From: Alistipes sp.
GTDB taxonomy: Bacteria > Bacteroidota > Bacteroidia > Bacteroidales > Rikenellaceae
Length of the DNA stretch: 64,000 nt
Direction: 5' to 3'
Assembly: GCA_017623115.1 (NCBI GenBank)
Contig: JAGAPT010000017.1
Coordinates: 1-64,000 of the forward strand
The notes under the pieces were generated by a model that made no database searches, was not told the origin of the DNA, and saw only the letters and a list, made by a program, of their open reading frames with translations. Below are positions 1 through 8,671 of the stretch, in pieces. The position numbers and the translations under genes are program-made. Within the stretch, counting starts at the first letter, position 1; each line of letters opens with the position of its first letter.

Positions 1-193
1 GCTGCCGGGTACGGTGATGGCCGTGAAGGTCGCCGTAGGCGATACGGTTGCCGTAGGTCAGACGCTGCTCGTGCTGGAGGCCATGAAGATGGAGAACAAC
101 ATCGACTCGGATCGCGCCGGTGTCGTCAAGCAGATCTGCGTGCAGCAGGGTGCTACGGTCATGGAGGGTGATAACTTAATCGTCGTTGAGTAA
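1..193 (+). CDS. Biotin carboxyl carrier protein, C-terminal part (cut by window edge)
   Basis: The last 63 residues of a biotinyl/lipoyl-domain protein, with its start lost to the left. It reads in frame from base 2 and stops with TAA at 191-193. The signature EAMKM is present, and its lysine codon (86-88) is the expected biotin attachment site. The following gene is a sodium-pumping decarboxylase beta subunit. This carrier is therefore probably the gamma/biotin subunit of a methylmalonyl-CoA or oxaloacetate decarboxylase, or the biotin carrier of a related carboxylase. The sequence alone does not decide which substrate. Confidence 0.9.
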   Translation, partial: LPGTVMAVKVAVGDTVAVGQTLLVLEAMKMENNIDSDRAGVVKQICVQQGATVMEGDNLIVVE

Positions 194-197
194 CGCT

Positions 198-1406
198 ATG
201 TTCACACTGCTTCAATCCTCTAACTTCGCACTCGAAAGCATCGAGAAGTTCTTCTCCTCGATGGGCTTCACGGCCTTCTTTTCCGAGATGGGATGGGGAA
301 ATCTGGTGATGATTCTCATCGCCTTCTTCCTGCTCTATCTGGCCATCAAGAAGGAGTATGAGCCGATGCTCATGATGACCATCGCTTTCGGTATGCTGCT
401 GACGAACCTCCCCGGAGCGGGCCTCTTCCACAGCGAACTCTTTGCCGGAGGCCATGTGCACTGGGCCGAGTTTGCCAATGGAGCCGGTCTGCTCGACTAC
501 CTCTATCTGGGTGTGAAACTCGGCATCTATCCCTGCTTGATTTTTGTGGGCGTGGGTGCCATGACCGACTTCGGTCCGCTGATTGCCAACCCGAAGAGTT
601 TCCTGCTGGGTGCTGCTGCACAGATTGGTATCTTCGCAACCTTCTTAGCCGCCTTCGCCCTGGGCTTCACGCCCGAGCAGGCCGGTTCGATCGGTATCAT
701 CGGTGGTGCTGACGGCCCGACGGCTATCTTCCTCACCTCGAAGCTCGCTCCCGAGTTGCTGGGTCCGATTGCCGTTGCCGCCTACTCGTATATGGCTCTC
801 GTACCGGTGATTCAGCCCCCCATCATGCGTGCGCTGACGACGAAGAAGGAGCGTATGATTAAGATGAGTACGCTGCGTACCGTCTCGAAGAAGGAGCGCA
901 TCCTCTTCCCGATTATCATCGCCACCATCGTTTCGCTCTTGCTGCCCGATGCTGCTCCGCTGATTGGCTGCCTGATGCTGGGTAACCTGATGAAGGAGTG
1001 CGGCGTGGTAGACCGTCTGTCGAAGACCGTGCAGAACGAGTTGATGAACATCGTCGTGATCTTCTTGGGTCTGACGGTGGGTGCTACGGCTACGGCCGAG
1101 GCCTTCCTCAATGCCAAGACGTTGATGATTCTGGCCATGGGTATCGTTGCCTTCGGTGTTGCTTCGGCTTGCGGTGTGCTGTTCGCCAAGTTGATGAACT
1201 GCTTCCTCAAGGAGGGCAGCAAGATCAACCCGCTGATTGGTTCGGCCGGTGTGTCGGCAGTTCCGATGGCCGCCCGTGTCTCGCAGAAGGTGGGTCAGGA
1301 GGAGAATCCTTCGAACTTCCTGCTGATGCACGCCATGGGCCCGAATGTGGCCGGTGTGGTCGGTTCGGCCGTAGCAGCAGGTCTGCTCCTCTCGTTCCTC
1401 GGATAG
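198..1406 (+). CDS. oadB: Sodium ion-translocating decarboxylase, beta subunit (OadB/MmdB family)
   Basis: This 402-residue integral membrane protein has many hydrophobic segments and the family motif [17 protein letters not shown]. The beta subunit removes CO2 from carboxybiotin on the neighbouring carrier and couples this to Na+ export across the inner membrane. I chose the ATG at 198. A TTG at 186 is also in frame but overlaps the end of the biotin carrier gene. The 4-bp gap to that gene implies co-transcription. In Bacteroidales the complex usually acts on (S)-methylmalonyl-CoA in propionate formation. That substrate is inferred, since the alpha subunit lies outside the window. Confidence 0.93.
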   Translation: MFTLLQSSNFALESIEKFFSSMGFTAFFSEMGWGNLVMILIAFFLLYLAIKKEYEPMLMMTIAFGMLLTNLPGAGLFHSELFAGGHVHWAEFANGAGLLDYLYLGVKLGIYPCLIFVGVGAMTDFGPLIANPKSFLLGAAAQIGIFATFLAAFALGFTPEQAGSIGIIGGADGPTAIFLTSKLAPELLGPIAVAAYSYMALVPVIQPPIMRALTTKKERMIKMSTLRTVSKKERILFPIIIATIVSLLLPDAAPLIGCLMLGNLMKECGVVDRLSKTVQNELMNIVVIFLGLTVGATATAEAFLNAKTLMILAMGIVAFGVASACGVLFAKLMNCFLKEGSKINPLIGSAGVSAVPMAARVSQKVGQEENPSNFLLMHAMGPNVAGVVGSAVAAGLLLSFLG

Positions 1407-1428
1407 GCGACCCGCGCCACGTAAAAAG

Positions 1429-1472
1429 ATAACAGCGTAACGGGCTTCACCACCTGTTACGCTGTTATTTTG
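1429..1472 (+). terminator. Rho-independent-like terminator after oadB
   Basis: A perfect 13-bp stem (1429-1441 paired with 1456-1468) has a 14-nt loop and is followed by TTTTG. It sits 23 bp after the oadB stop codon. Confidence 0.75.
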
Positions 1473-1527
1473 TTACGGCTGTTACGACGTTACACCCGTT
1501 ACACCCGTTACGTTGTTACACTGTTAC
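1472..1527. repeat. Array of seven GTTAC units spaced 8-9 bp apart
   Basis: GTTAC begins at 1472, 1481, 1489, 1498, 1507, 1515 and 1523, a near-regular phase of 8-9 bp. The 3' arm of the preceding terminator contains an eighth copy (1456). The array fills the spacer between the oadB terminator and the promoter of the radical SAM gene. Confidence 0.8.
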
Positions 1528-1557
1528 GGTGGTGTTCTTTGTTTGGGATTTTTTTGT

Positions 1558-1565
1558 TATTTTTG
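1558..1565 (+). promoter_or_regulatory. Bacteroidetes -7 box for the radical SAM gene
   Basis: TATTTTTG fits TAnnTTTG. A TTTG at 1538-1541 could be the -33 box, although the 16-bp spacer is shorter than the usual 19-21. The gene starts at 1588. Confidence 0.45.
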
Positions 1566-1587
1566 TACCATCGTACCACCCTGCCTT

Positions 1588-2853
1588 ATGACGAAAGCCA
1601 AAGACATCTACACCTTCCGCGATGCCGAGAAGCAGCTGGGTCCCGTGGCCTTTACGACGATGCTGAAACCGGCCGGCTCGACTTGCAACCTCGATTGCCA
1701 CTACTGCTACTACATAGACAAAGCCGTACAATATGGGGGCAAGCAGGCTGTGATGAGCGACGAGTTGCTGGAACGCTACATCCGCCAATACATCGAGGCC
1801 AATGAGGTCGACCTGGTACAATTCTGCTGGCACGGAGGCGAGCCGCTCCTGCTGGGAATCGATTTCTATCGTCGTGCACTCGCTTTGCAGGAGAAGTATG
1901 CCGACGGCAAGCGCATTGAGAATGTGTTGCAGACAAACGGCACATTGGTCGATGACGCCTGGTGCGACCTCTTCGCTGCGCACCACTTTCTGGTAGGCAT
2001 CTCGTTAGATGGTCCGGAGGATATCCACGATGCGTTCCGCCTGACGAAGGGGGGAGAACCGACCTTTGCACGGGTCATGCAGACCATCGAACGCTTCCAA
2101 CGCCATGGTGTGGAGTACAACACGTTGAGTGTCGTCAATCGGCTGTGTGAGGGGCGAGGGCGAGAAATCTATCGGTTCTTCCGCGACACGGTTCGCAGTC
2201 GGTACATGCAGTTTCTGCCTGCCGTGGAGCACGTAATCGACAAATCCGGCTTTCATCGTCCGCTGATTGTCTCTCCCGAGCACGAGGGAGCCCGATTGGC
2301 CGAATGGTCGGTTTCGGCAGCCGGCTATGGGCAGTTCCTGTGCGACCTGTTTGACGAGTGGGTTGTGCAGGATGTGGGACACTACTTTGTGCAGATGTTC
2401 GATGCTACGTTGGCGCAGTGGTGTGGGGTATCCCCCGGCGTCTGCTCGATGGGCGAGACGTGTGGCGATGCGCTGGTCGTCGAGCACAATGGCGATGTCT
2501 ATTCGTGCGACCATTTCGTCTATCCGGAGTATAAGTTGGGGAACATCAGCGACACCTCGTTGGCTGCGATTTATCGTTCCCGCCAACGGGTCGATTTTGG
2601 CATGGCGAAGCGCAACACACTCCCTGCCGAGTGCCTGCGGTGCACCTACTACGTTGCTTGTCGGGGAGGCTGTCCCAAACATCGTTTTGATACGGGGCGT
2701 GATGGATGTCGCAAAAACTCCTTGTGCGAGGGGCTCTATGCCTATTTCCGACACACAGAGCCCTACATGCGCTACATGCGTGAATTGCTCTCCAAGCAGC
2801 AATCTCCGGCATGGGTCATCCCCTTTGCCCGTAAACGCATGGGGCTGATGTAA
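1588..2853 (+). CDS. Anaerobic sulfatase-maturating-type radical SAM/SPASM enzyme
   Basis: A 421-residue radical SAM protein. The CxxxCxxC cluster motif is Cys33, Cys37 and Cys40 (CNLDCHYC). The C-terminal SPASM region is rich in cysteine, with CLRCTYYVACRGGCPKH near the end. The overall layout matches anSME, which oxidises a Cys or Ser of sulfatases to formylglycine using two auxiliary 4Fe-4S clusters. The start at 1588 gives the standard short N-terminus. The open frame extends back to 1513, but only through the promoter. There is no sulfatase gene in the window, so the partner must lie elsewhere. A maturase for another peptide substrate is possible but less likely. Confidence 0.87.
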   Translation: MTKAKDIYTFRDAEKQLGPVAFTTMLKPAGSTCNLDCHYCYYIDKAVQYGGKQAVMSDELLERYIRQYIEANEVDLVQFCWHGGEPLLLGIDFYRRALALQEKYADGKRIENVLQTNGTLVDDAWCDLFAAHHFLVGISLDGPEDIHDAFRLTKGGEPTFARVMQTIERFQRHGVEYNTLSVVNRLCEGRGREIYRFFRDTVRSRYMQFLPAVEHVIDKSGFHRPLIVSPEHEGARLAEWSVSAAGYGQFLCDLFDEWVVQDVGHYFVQMFDATLAQWCGVSPGVCSMGETCGDALVVEHNGDVYSCDHFVYPEYKLGNISDTSLAAIYRSRQRVDFGMAKRNTLPAECLRCTYYVACRGGCPKHRFDTGRDGCRKNSLCEGLYAYFRHTEPYMRYMRELLSKQQSPAWVIPFARKRMGLM

Positions 2854-2861
2854 ACAGCCCC
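2841..2861 (+). terminator. Terminator-like hairpin at end of radical SAM gene
   Basis: A perfect 7-bp GC-rich stem (2841-2847 with 2855-2861) encloses the stop codon. There is no T-run, so termination is uncertain. Confidence 0.35.
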
Positions 2862-2895
2862 AGCACTCGCCTCTCGCCTCTCGCCTCTCTCCTCT

Positions 2896-2978
2896 TTAAC
2901 CCTGCTGCGCAGGCTTGACTTTGCTGCGGCTCGGCATACTCCGCAAGCGGCCTCTGCACTCGCCTTAATCGCAAAGTT
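2896..2978. repeat. Dispersed intergenic repeat, copy 1
   Basis: An approximately 83-bp block containing CCTGCTGCGCAGG and ending in CGCAAAGTT recurs almost unchanged at 32020-32103, in the same orientation, with only a handful of substitutions. It occupies the space between the convergent radical SAM gene and the end of the fimbrial operon. Pyrimidine-rich CTCGCCTCT repeats precede it. Confidence 0.85.
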
Positions 2979-5900
2979 ACTCTCTCTCCACGTCTCTCAC
3001 GCAGCGGGAACTCGTTGAGAGGTGTCCCCCATCGCCGAGGCTATTCTCCATGTAGATGTTGCGGGAGTCTCGTGCCCAGCCTGTTTTGCGTTGGCCATTG
3101 GGGTCGGTTTCGGTCGGCTTGGGGTTGTTGCCGGCCATACCATACGAGTAGTAGGTGCGGCTGTAGGCCTGCGACACGCCACTCCAGAACGAGGAGGCGC
3201 AGTAGAGGTGCATGATGGTCAACTCACGCTGATTGGGCAGACGATAGCCCTTCGGACAATAGGGGTTGTTACCGAGCGAGCGGTCGAGGTTGGCCTGCAT
3301 CGTGGGGAAGTTGATGGAGGAGAAGGTGGGGCTATCGACCGATGTAGCCTCAAACTGCCAATAGAGGCGGTTCTGCGCCGACAACTCATCCGAGTAGACG
3401 AGGTCGACACCCTCCTGCCCGAGGTAGCGAATCGATTTGGCATTGAGATACTCCAGGTCGAAGAGGGGCACAGCATCGGTACCCTTCACCTGCACATAGT
3501 CGGTAGCCACATCCGTGAGGGAGGCAGCGTCGGAGTCATCCATACCCAGGTTACGCACACAGCGAGTCTCCCAGGTGGTCATACGTCCCCACTGGGTCGA
3601 GCCGGCCAGGTCGCCCGTCGAACAACCCTCCTCGGCCCAGACAACAATCGGGGAGTTGCTGTTCGAGCCCGAGCGGGTACTCGACACGACATGCTGACGC
3701 CACACCGCCTCGTCGTTGCTGGCACGCTCCTGTGCCGAACGCTTATACAGACGCGCCTGGTTGTCGATGCCATCGGCACCCATCCACACCGCCACGAGCT
3801 GCTTAATCGAGGCCATATACCACCGCACCTCACCCGGGTCGATGATGCCGTTACCGTTGTTATCGCGGTTGCGCGCCATGCACGACCATTGCAGGTATTT
3901 GTAGTTGGCATCGCCATCCGAGCCATCCCGCATCTCCGACTCCTCGTTCGTAGCCCGCAGATTGAGGTAGGTATCCCAGCGTTGTCCGACGGCAAATTGG
4001 GTATCGTCAGCCCCCACCAAGCCCCACTCACGGAGCGTATTGAGGCGGCCGTTGTAGTCATCGTCATTACCGCGGTCAACCGCCGTGCCGGGTCCCACAG
4101 CATTGTAGGCCAGGTTCGGGTATTCGTCGGTATGCTCCATACCCCATGCCGTGGTCAGCCCCTCATGATTTTGGTTGTAGACCGACTGTATCGAGCGTTG
4201 CTGAATCGTGTAGGAGGAGCCCACGACCCGACTCTCCTTGTCGAGGCTCTCCTTCATATCCGAGAGGATGTGCATCAGACGCATCTCATCCTGGTTGACC
4301 ACACGTTTCCAGAGCAACGGACCTGCCACCGAGGTGAAGGGGTGCTCCTCGTAGTAGAACTCGTTGACGAAGGCCGTGACGGCCAACTTACCATTGCGGT
4401 CGAAGAGGTTGGCCTCGCCCGCATCGTAGGCACGCTTCTGGTCGCGCAGCAACTTCACCAGCTCGTCGACATACATCGTCTTGCCATCCGACGCAGGATA
4501 GGGATTTCCCGCCGCATCGACCTTCGTGCTGTGGGGGATGTAGAGCTCCCGCTCCTCGGAGTAGATGTTGTTCCACTTCTCGTTGACACGGAACTCCACC
4601 CATTTGAAGTCGAGACCCGTCGTCACATCCGTACCATTCGACACGGTCGGCTTACCCTCTCCAAAGGGGGTGCGGACATACCAGGTCACGTCATCCGCCT
4701 TGATGTATCGCTGGTCGAAGCTCATCACGTGGGTCGTATAGTGGGCATCGCAGTCGAAAATCTCCTGCAAGGCGATGGTTACCTCGCCCGTGGCTCCGGG
4801 GGCATTCTCGGTGATACCCTCCATGTCGTCATTCGAGGTTTCCACCTCGACCCGGATGTCGTTCACGCCATTGACGGTGATGGTATAGGTGTAGGAGGTG
4901 TTTCGTTCGGTCGAGAAGTCGGCCGGACCTGCGTGGGAGAAGTCGCCCAGATGGATGACATAGCGCACCTCGGCATTGAGCGTACACCCCTCCTGGGTGA
5001 TATCGCCCAACTGATAGTCGGTATTCATCACCAGACGTCCCGTCAGCACGACATAGGTCGAGTTGTCGTTGGCATACTCCCACTCGCCATTGAGCCCCTC
5101 CGGGCTCTTCACCTGCCGCTCACGGTCGGCATAGGCGGAGGGTATCTGCTTGGGTTGGAGGGCATTTTCGAGCAGGTAGCACGAGAATCCGTAGCGCACC
5201 TTGTCATCCTCGGTCGTCGAGGCATCGCCCGCATCGTAGACCTCCTCCACCTCGACATTCTTGGTCGGCGTATCGAAGTAGCCCTGTGCCGAGTCGGTGG
5301 TCGGGAGTCCATATTTGGCACGCACCTCGCGGCTCATCAGGTAGGTATCGGCCGAGACGTTGCACACCTGCCACTTCTTGACCTCGAAGGATTCGATATC
5401 GTCGTTGCCCACCTTGACCCAGAAGCGCACCTTGGCATCGAGGCGTTTGAGTTCGAGCGTACCACTCATGGCAGCCGTATTGACGGGCGAGAGTTCACCG
5501 GTCATCGGGAAGTAGCCGCTGCGCTCGACAAACTCCTGATTCAGGGCCACCACCATATCGAGCAGCTCCTCCTCACGCTGGAGACGGTTCAGCGCCTCGG
5601 GCGACATCGAGACCATCTTCGAGTCGATGTTCGCAATGGCAAAGATTTTACACCCCGTGCGTGCCATCGTGTGGAGTTTGACCGTTCCCGAGCACTCCTG
5701 GCTATCGCCTGTCGGCACCGTAACATACCATGCATCCTCGTCAGATGCCTCGACCGCTGCCACCGAGCCCAACGCATCGGCCACGTCGAAGTAGCGACCA
5801 AAGAGCTTGTTGCCGTCGCCATCGAAGAGGTAGAGATAGAGGTTCCACACCTTCGCCTCGTCCGAAATCTCGGGCATCGTTTGGCGCGACACGACCCTAT

Positions 5901-6039
5901 CTGTTGCCGACGACGCACCGAAGCGAACCAGCAACTCCACCGGCTCACCCTCCGCCACGAGCGACGCATCGTCAATCGGCGACTGCGTACACCCGACCAG
6001 CACAAGCAACAAAAACAGGTACCAGACTCTTCTCATCAT
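2977..6039 (-). CDS. Large DUF4906-type fimbrial lipoprotein, probable pilus tip subunit
   Basis: A 1020-residue lipoprotein. Its signal peptide ends in a lipobox, LVLVGC (Cys17). The N-terminal region (about 25-400) is beta-rich and Mfa/fimbrillin-like. Arg48 and Arg52 could serve as maturation sites of the kind cut in type V pilins. The C-terminal third contains CPKGYRLPNQRELTIMHLY, typical of DUF4906 and FISUMP-type domains. It is the last gene of the fimbrial operon, 8 bp after the preceding subunit. Its size and terminal position recall large tip adhesins such as Mfa5, but it has no visible von Willebrand domain. The tip role is inferred from context. Confidence 0.75.
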   Translation of the reverse strand: MMRRVWYLFLLLVLVGCTQSPIDDASLVAEGEPVELLVRFGASSATDRVVSRQTMPEISDEAKVWNLYLYLFDGDGNKLFGRYFDVADALGSVAAVEASDEDAWYVTVPTGDSQECSGTVKLHTMARTGCKIFAIANIDSKMVSMSPEALNRLQREEELLDMVVALNQEFVERSGYFPMTGELSPVNTAAMSGTLELKRLDAKVRFWVKVGNDDIESFEVKKWQVCNVSADTYLMSREVRAKYGLPTTDSAQGYFDTPTKNVEVEEVYDAGDASTTEDDKVRYGFSCYLLENALQPKQIPSAYADRERQVKSPEGLNGEWEYANDNSTYVVLTGRLVMNTDYQLGDITQEGCTLNAEVRYVIHLGDFSHAGPADFSTERNTSYTYTITVNGVNDIRVEVETSNDDMEGITENAPGATGEVTIALQEIFDCDAHYTTHVMSFDQRYIKADDVTWYVRTPFGEGKPTVSNGTDVTTGLDFKWVEFRVNEKWNNIYSEERELYIPHSTKVDAAGNPYPASDGKTMYVDELVKLLRDQKRAYDAGEANLFDRNGKLAVTAFVNEFYYEEHPFTSVAGPLLWKRVVNQDEMRLMHILSDMKESLDKESRVVGSSYTIQQRSIQSVYNQNHEGLTTAWGMEHTDEYPNLAYNAVGPGTAVDRGNDDDYNGRLNTLREWGLVGADDTQFAVGQRWDTYLNLRATNEESEMRDGSDGDANYKYLQWSCMARNRDNNGNGIIDPGEVRWYMASIKQLVAVWMGADGIDNQARLYKRSAQERASNDEAVWRQHVVSSTRSGSNSNSPIVVWAEEGCSTGDLAGSTQWGRMTTWETRCVRNLGMDDSDAASLTDVATDYVQVKGTDAVPLFDLEYLNAKSIRYLGQEGVDLVYSDELSAQNRLYWQFEATSVDSPTFSSINFPTMQANLDRSLGNNPYCPKGYRLPNQRELTIMHLYCASSFWSGVSQAYSRTYYSYGMAGNNPKPTETDPNGQRKTGWARDSRNIYMENSLGDGGHLSTSSRCVRDVERE

Positions 6040-6047
6040 CCACTCTC

Positions 6048-7463
6048 CTAATTAAATTCCACCTCTTCCTCCTTCTCGTTCCAAGGCAAGACGCGGAAAT
6101 TAAACGTATCACTCGTATCGTTGTAGTAGGCATTGATCTCCACCACGATGTGTTGGTTGCGCAACTGCTCACGCATGGGGGTCACGGCCGCCGTCACAGG
6201 GTCGATGACCTCGATTTGGCTGTTGGTCAGCGAGGCGGTCTGCCCGTTGAGTTCCTGGAGCAGCCAATCGCGGGTCGTATTCGACACATTCGCGAAGGAT
6301 ACCGAGCCATTCGTATCGCGCAGATAGTAGCGGCTGCTATAGTAGATACGCAGGTAACCGCTGTTCATACGGAACGTGAGGAGGTTACTGCTTGACGAGC
6401 CGGCTGTTGTACTCCGATAGTAGCGATTGCCGGTCGCCACGTTGGTCATATAGCCGCTGCTCGTACTGCTGAAACGCCACATGGCATGCTCCTGGGAAAG
6501 GGCATCGGTCAACTCCTCCACCACCGCCATCTGGCCATTGCCGTCATCGACCAGATAACGCTTCGTCGAGCGGTTGCGCAACAGATAGGCGGTCGAGGTA
6601 TTGATGGCCGTAGCATCACTCAGGATGCCGCTTCCGACCCCCACGTCGAGGGTCATCGTATAGGTCGAAGCACGATTCTCGAAGAGCACCACCGAATAGA
6701 TGGTCGCCTCGGTATTGGCCGGCACCGACAACTCCGCCCCACCCGTATACTCGGCCAGCGTCGGCAGTGCCCGATAGTTCACCGTCCCGGGCAACACCCC
6801 GTTGTGGGGCAGCAGGTAACCGGTCGAGGGGTTGAAGTTGCTGAACGCGATGTTCTGAATTGCCATCTCCTCATCCGAGTGGTTGAACATCCGCACCTCG
6901 AACCACACCAGCGGGCGCAGCATATCCACCTGTTCGGTGGAGTTTCCGACCCCGATTTTTACCTCCTTGACGGCTGTCAGCAACATCGGATGGGTCGCAT
7001 CCATCGTGGGCGTCGTGCGCCCCGTGAGGGCCGTAAAGAGGGCATCCCGCTCTGCTGCGCCAAAGGTCTGTCCCACGGTCAGCGTTGCGAGCAGCGTGCG
7101 TGCTTCGCTCAGCAGTGTCCGCTCGGTATTGGCATAGGCATAGAGCAGATAGTTACCGATGTCGAGGTTCTGGAAGGTTACCCGACGTATCTGCTGTTCG
7201 CTTCCCGTCAGCCCCGTCAGCTGCACCTTCTCGGAGATCATTCCTACGGGATTCACCAGCACGAGGGTCAAATCCTCCATGCCACCACCCTGCATGAGGT
7301 TGCCATCCCCGGGGGTCACGGCACGGCCTGCGGGGGTCGATGCCACCACCACCGTGAGCGACCCGCGCCCCTCCTTCGGTGGCACCGCAGCCTCCTTCGA
7401 GCAGCCAATCAAGAGCAGCAGCAGCCCGAGTATCCACATCCTATGTCGGTTTCTTCCTCTCAT
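6048..7463 (-). CDS. Fimbrillin-like lipoprotein with C-terminal trefoil-like region
   Basis: This 471-residue predicted lipoprotein has lipobox LLLIGC (Cys21) and a candidate cleavage arginine at 47 (AGRAVTP). Residues about 35-300 read as a fimbrillin-type beta fold with a segment like accessory type V pilus subunits. Residues about 300-440 have repeated aromatic-rich blocks (GNRYYRS, SSRYYLRD, RDWLLQEL) that suggest a beta-trefoil or lectin-like module. I started at the ATG at 7463 because it precedes a proper signal sequence. The longer open frame would run into the upstream gene. Probably a minor or near-tip pilus subunit. Confidence 0.7.
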   Translation of the reverse strand: MRGRNRHRMWILGLLLLLIGCSKEAAVPPKEGRGSLTVVVASTPAGRAVTPGDGNLMQGGGMEDLTLVLVNPVGMISEKVQLTGLTGSEQQIRRVTFQNLDIGNYLLYAYANTERTLLSEARTLLATLTVGQTFGAAERDALFTALTGRTTPTMDATHPMLLTAVKEVKIGVGNSTEQVDMLRPLVWFEVRMFNHSDEEMAIQNIAFSNFNPSTGYLLPHNGVLPGTVNYRALPTLAEYTGGAELSVPANTEATIYSVVLFENRASTYTMTLDVGVGSGILSDATAINTSTAYLLRNRSTKRYLVDDGNGQMAVVEELTDALSQEHAMWRFSSTSSGYMTNVATGNRYYRSTTAGSSSSNLLTFRMNSGYLRIYYSSRYYLRDTNGSVSFANVSNTTRDWLLQELNGQTASLTNSQIEVIDPVTAAVTPMREQLRNQHIVVEINAYYNDTSDTFNFRVLPWNEKEEEVEFN

Positions 7464-7486
7464 CTCTTCTTGCTCACCTTGCACGC

Positions 7487-8557
7487 TTATTGAAAGACAA
7501 TATCTCCGACCGACCCGGCCACCTCGTCCCACTCGGTGGTACGCACCTCGACATCGAAGCGATCGGGCTGCACGGTGATCAGGTAGATGTATTTGCGACC
7601 GGCACGCCACACCATATCGTTACCCGCACTATCCTTGGTCGGCAATTCAAGGGTCATCGTCACCGTATCGGTCGTGGTCCACTTCACATCGACCGTAAAG
7701 GTGATGGAGGGTTTGGCAACCCCCTCGCCCACCACCAACGATTGGGGCAGGAAGAGGTCAAACTCCTCGGGGTAATCATCCGTCGAGGCCGGAATCACCC
7801 TTCCTTCGGCCGAAGACCACTCACGCAGACGCTCCGAGTTGAAGATGTTCACCGGATCGACATAGCTGCGCGACCCCTCGGCATAGACCCAGTCGTGGGT
7901 CACATCGGGCTGTTCGTCGGTCGAGTCATAGGGCAAGGCACCGATGTAGTTCAGGCTCGTGAAGAAGTAGTTCTTGAGGCGGTACTCGCACTCCGCATCC
8001 ACCGAGCAGAACTTCACGGCCACCGCTGCCAGCGTATGGTGGAATTGCAGCGGCACGGGTTGTCCGTTGTTACCGGCCGGACACCGCGTATAGGCGACCA
8101 TCAGGTCCTCGTTGCGGGTCAGCATGCTGTATTCGAGGGCTAACGTGCGGGCCGAGGCGGTACCCATCACCGGGGCTTCGGCCGGCCAATAGGCACGGAA
8201 CTCGTAGTTGCCGCCGGGTTGCCAATACTGCACCGGGTCGTAGTTCCACCCCGAGGGTGAGGGTGCTGCGCCATTGTAACGCACACGCACATTGCGAAAG
8301 ACCTCACGCCGATCGCCTGCGGCATTGTACACCCAATCGCCATAGACGGCCAACGCATGGGCTCGGAAGTCGCTCTGGTCGGTTTGGCCAATCAGCGTGG
8401 CAGCACGCCCCTTGACCTTCGGCTCCGTACCAAAGGTAATGGCACGCGGTGCATCGGGCTGCGGCTCGGGACGGGGCTCAACGCTCCCCTCCGACTTGCT
8501 GCAACCTGCGCTCCACGCCACGACGACGAGCATCGCCAGAAGCCATCTGTTCCACAT
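7487..8557 (-). CDS. Fimbrillin family lipoprotein
   Basis: A 356-residue Mfa-like protein with signal peptide MWNRWLLAMLVVVAWSAGC (lipid Cys19) and a candidate maturation site at Arg51 (KGRAAT). The fold markers are FRAYWP, FHHTLAAVAVKF and a C-terminal strand with TEWDEV, all typical of fimbrillins. The start at 8557 gives the clean signal peptide. A further in-frame start at 8608 adds charged residues before it. It follows the major subunit by 114 bp and precedes the next subunit by 23 bp. Likely a minor structural subunit of the type V pilus. Confidence 0.8.
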   Translation of the reverse strand: MWNRWLLAMLVVVAWSAGCSKSEGSVEPRPEPQPDAPRAITFGTEPKVKGRAATLIGQTDQSDFRAHALAVYGDWVYNAAGDRREVFRNVRVRYNGAAPSPSGWNYDPVQYWQPGGNYEFRAYWPAEAPVMGTASARTLALEYSMLTRNEDLMVAYTRCPAGNNGQPVPLQFHHTLAAVAVKFCSVDAECEYRLKNYFFTSLNYIGALPYDSTDEQPDVTHDWVYAEGSRSYVDPVNIFNSERLREWSSAEGRVIPASTDDYPEEFDLFLPQSLVVGEGVAKPSITFTVDVKWTTTDTVTMTLELPTKDSAGNDMVWRAGRKYIYLITVQPDRFDVEVRTTEWDEVAGSVGDIVFQ

Positions 8558-8671
8558 ACGAGGTCTATTCACTTTTTTTTCGTCATTAGGGGATAGCAAG
8601 GGGGTCAACCCTTACTATCCAATCCATTGTCCACGAGGAACAAAGGTGTTTTTTACAGTTGATAGGTTCGA

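Noticed and set aside
1472..1527. CRISPR array
   Set aside because: The repeat unit is 5 bp with 8-9 bp periodicity and no spacers of normal size; no cas genes are near.
3022..6051. 1009-codon open frame antisense to the DUF4906 gene
   Set aside because: Composition rich in His, Arg, Gly and Val reflects the complement of a coding strand; no signal peptide or motif. The minus-strand lipoprotein is clearly the gene.
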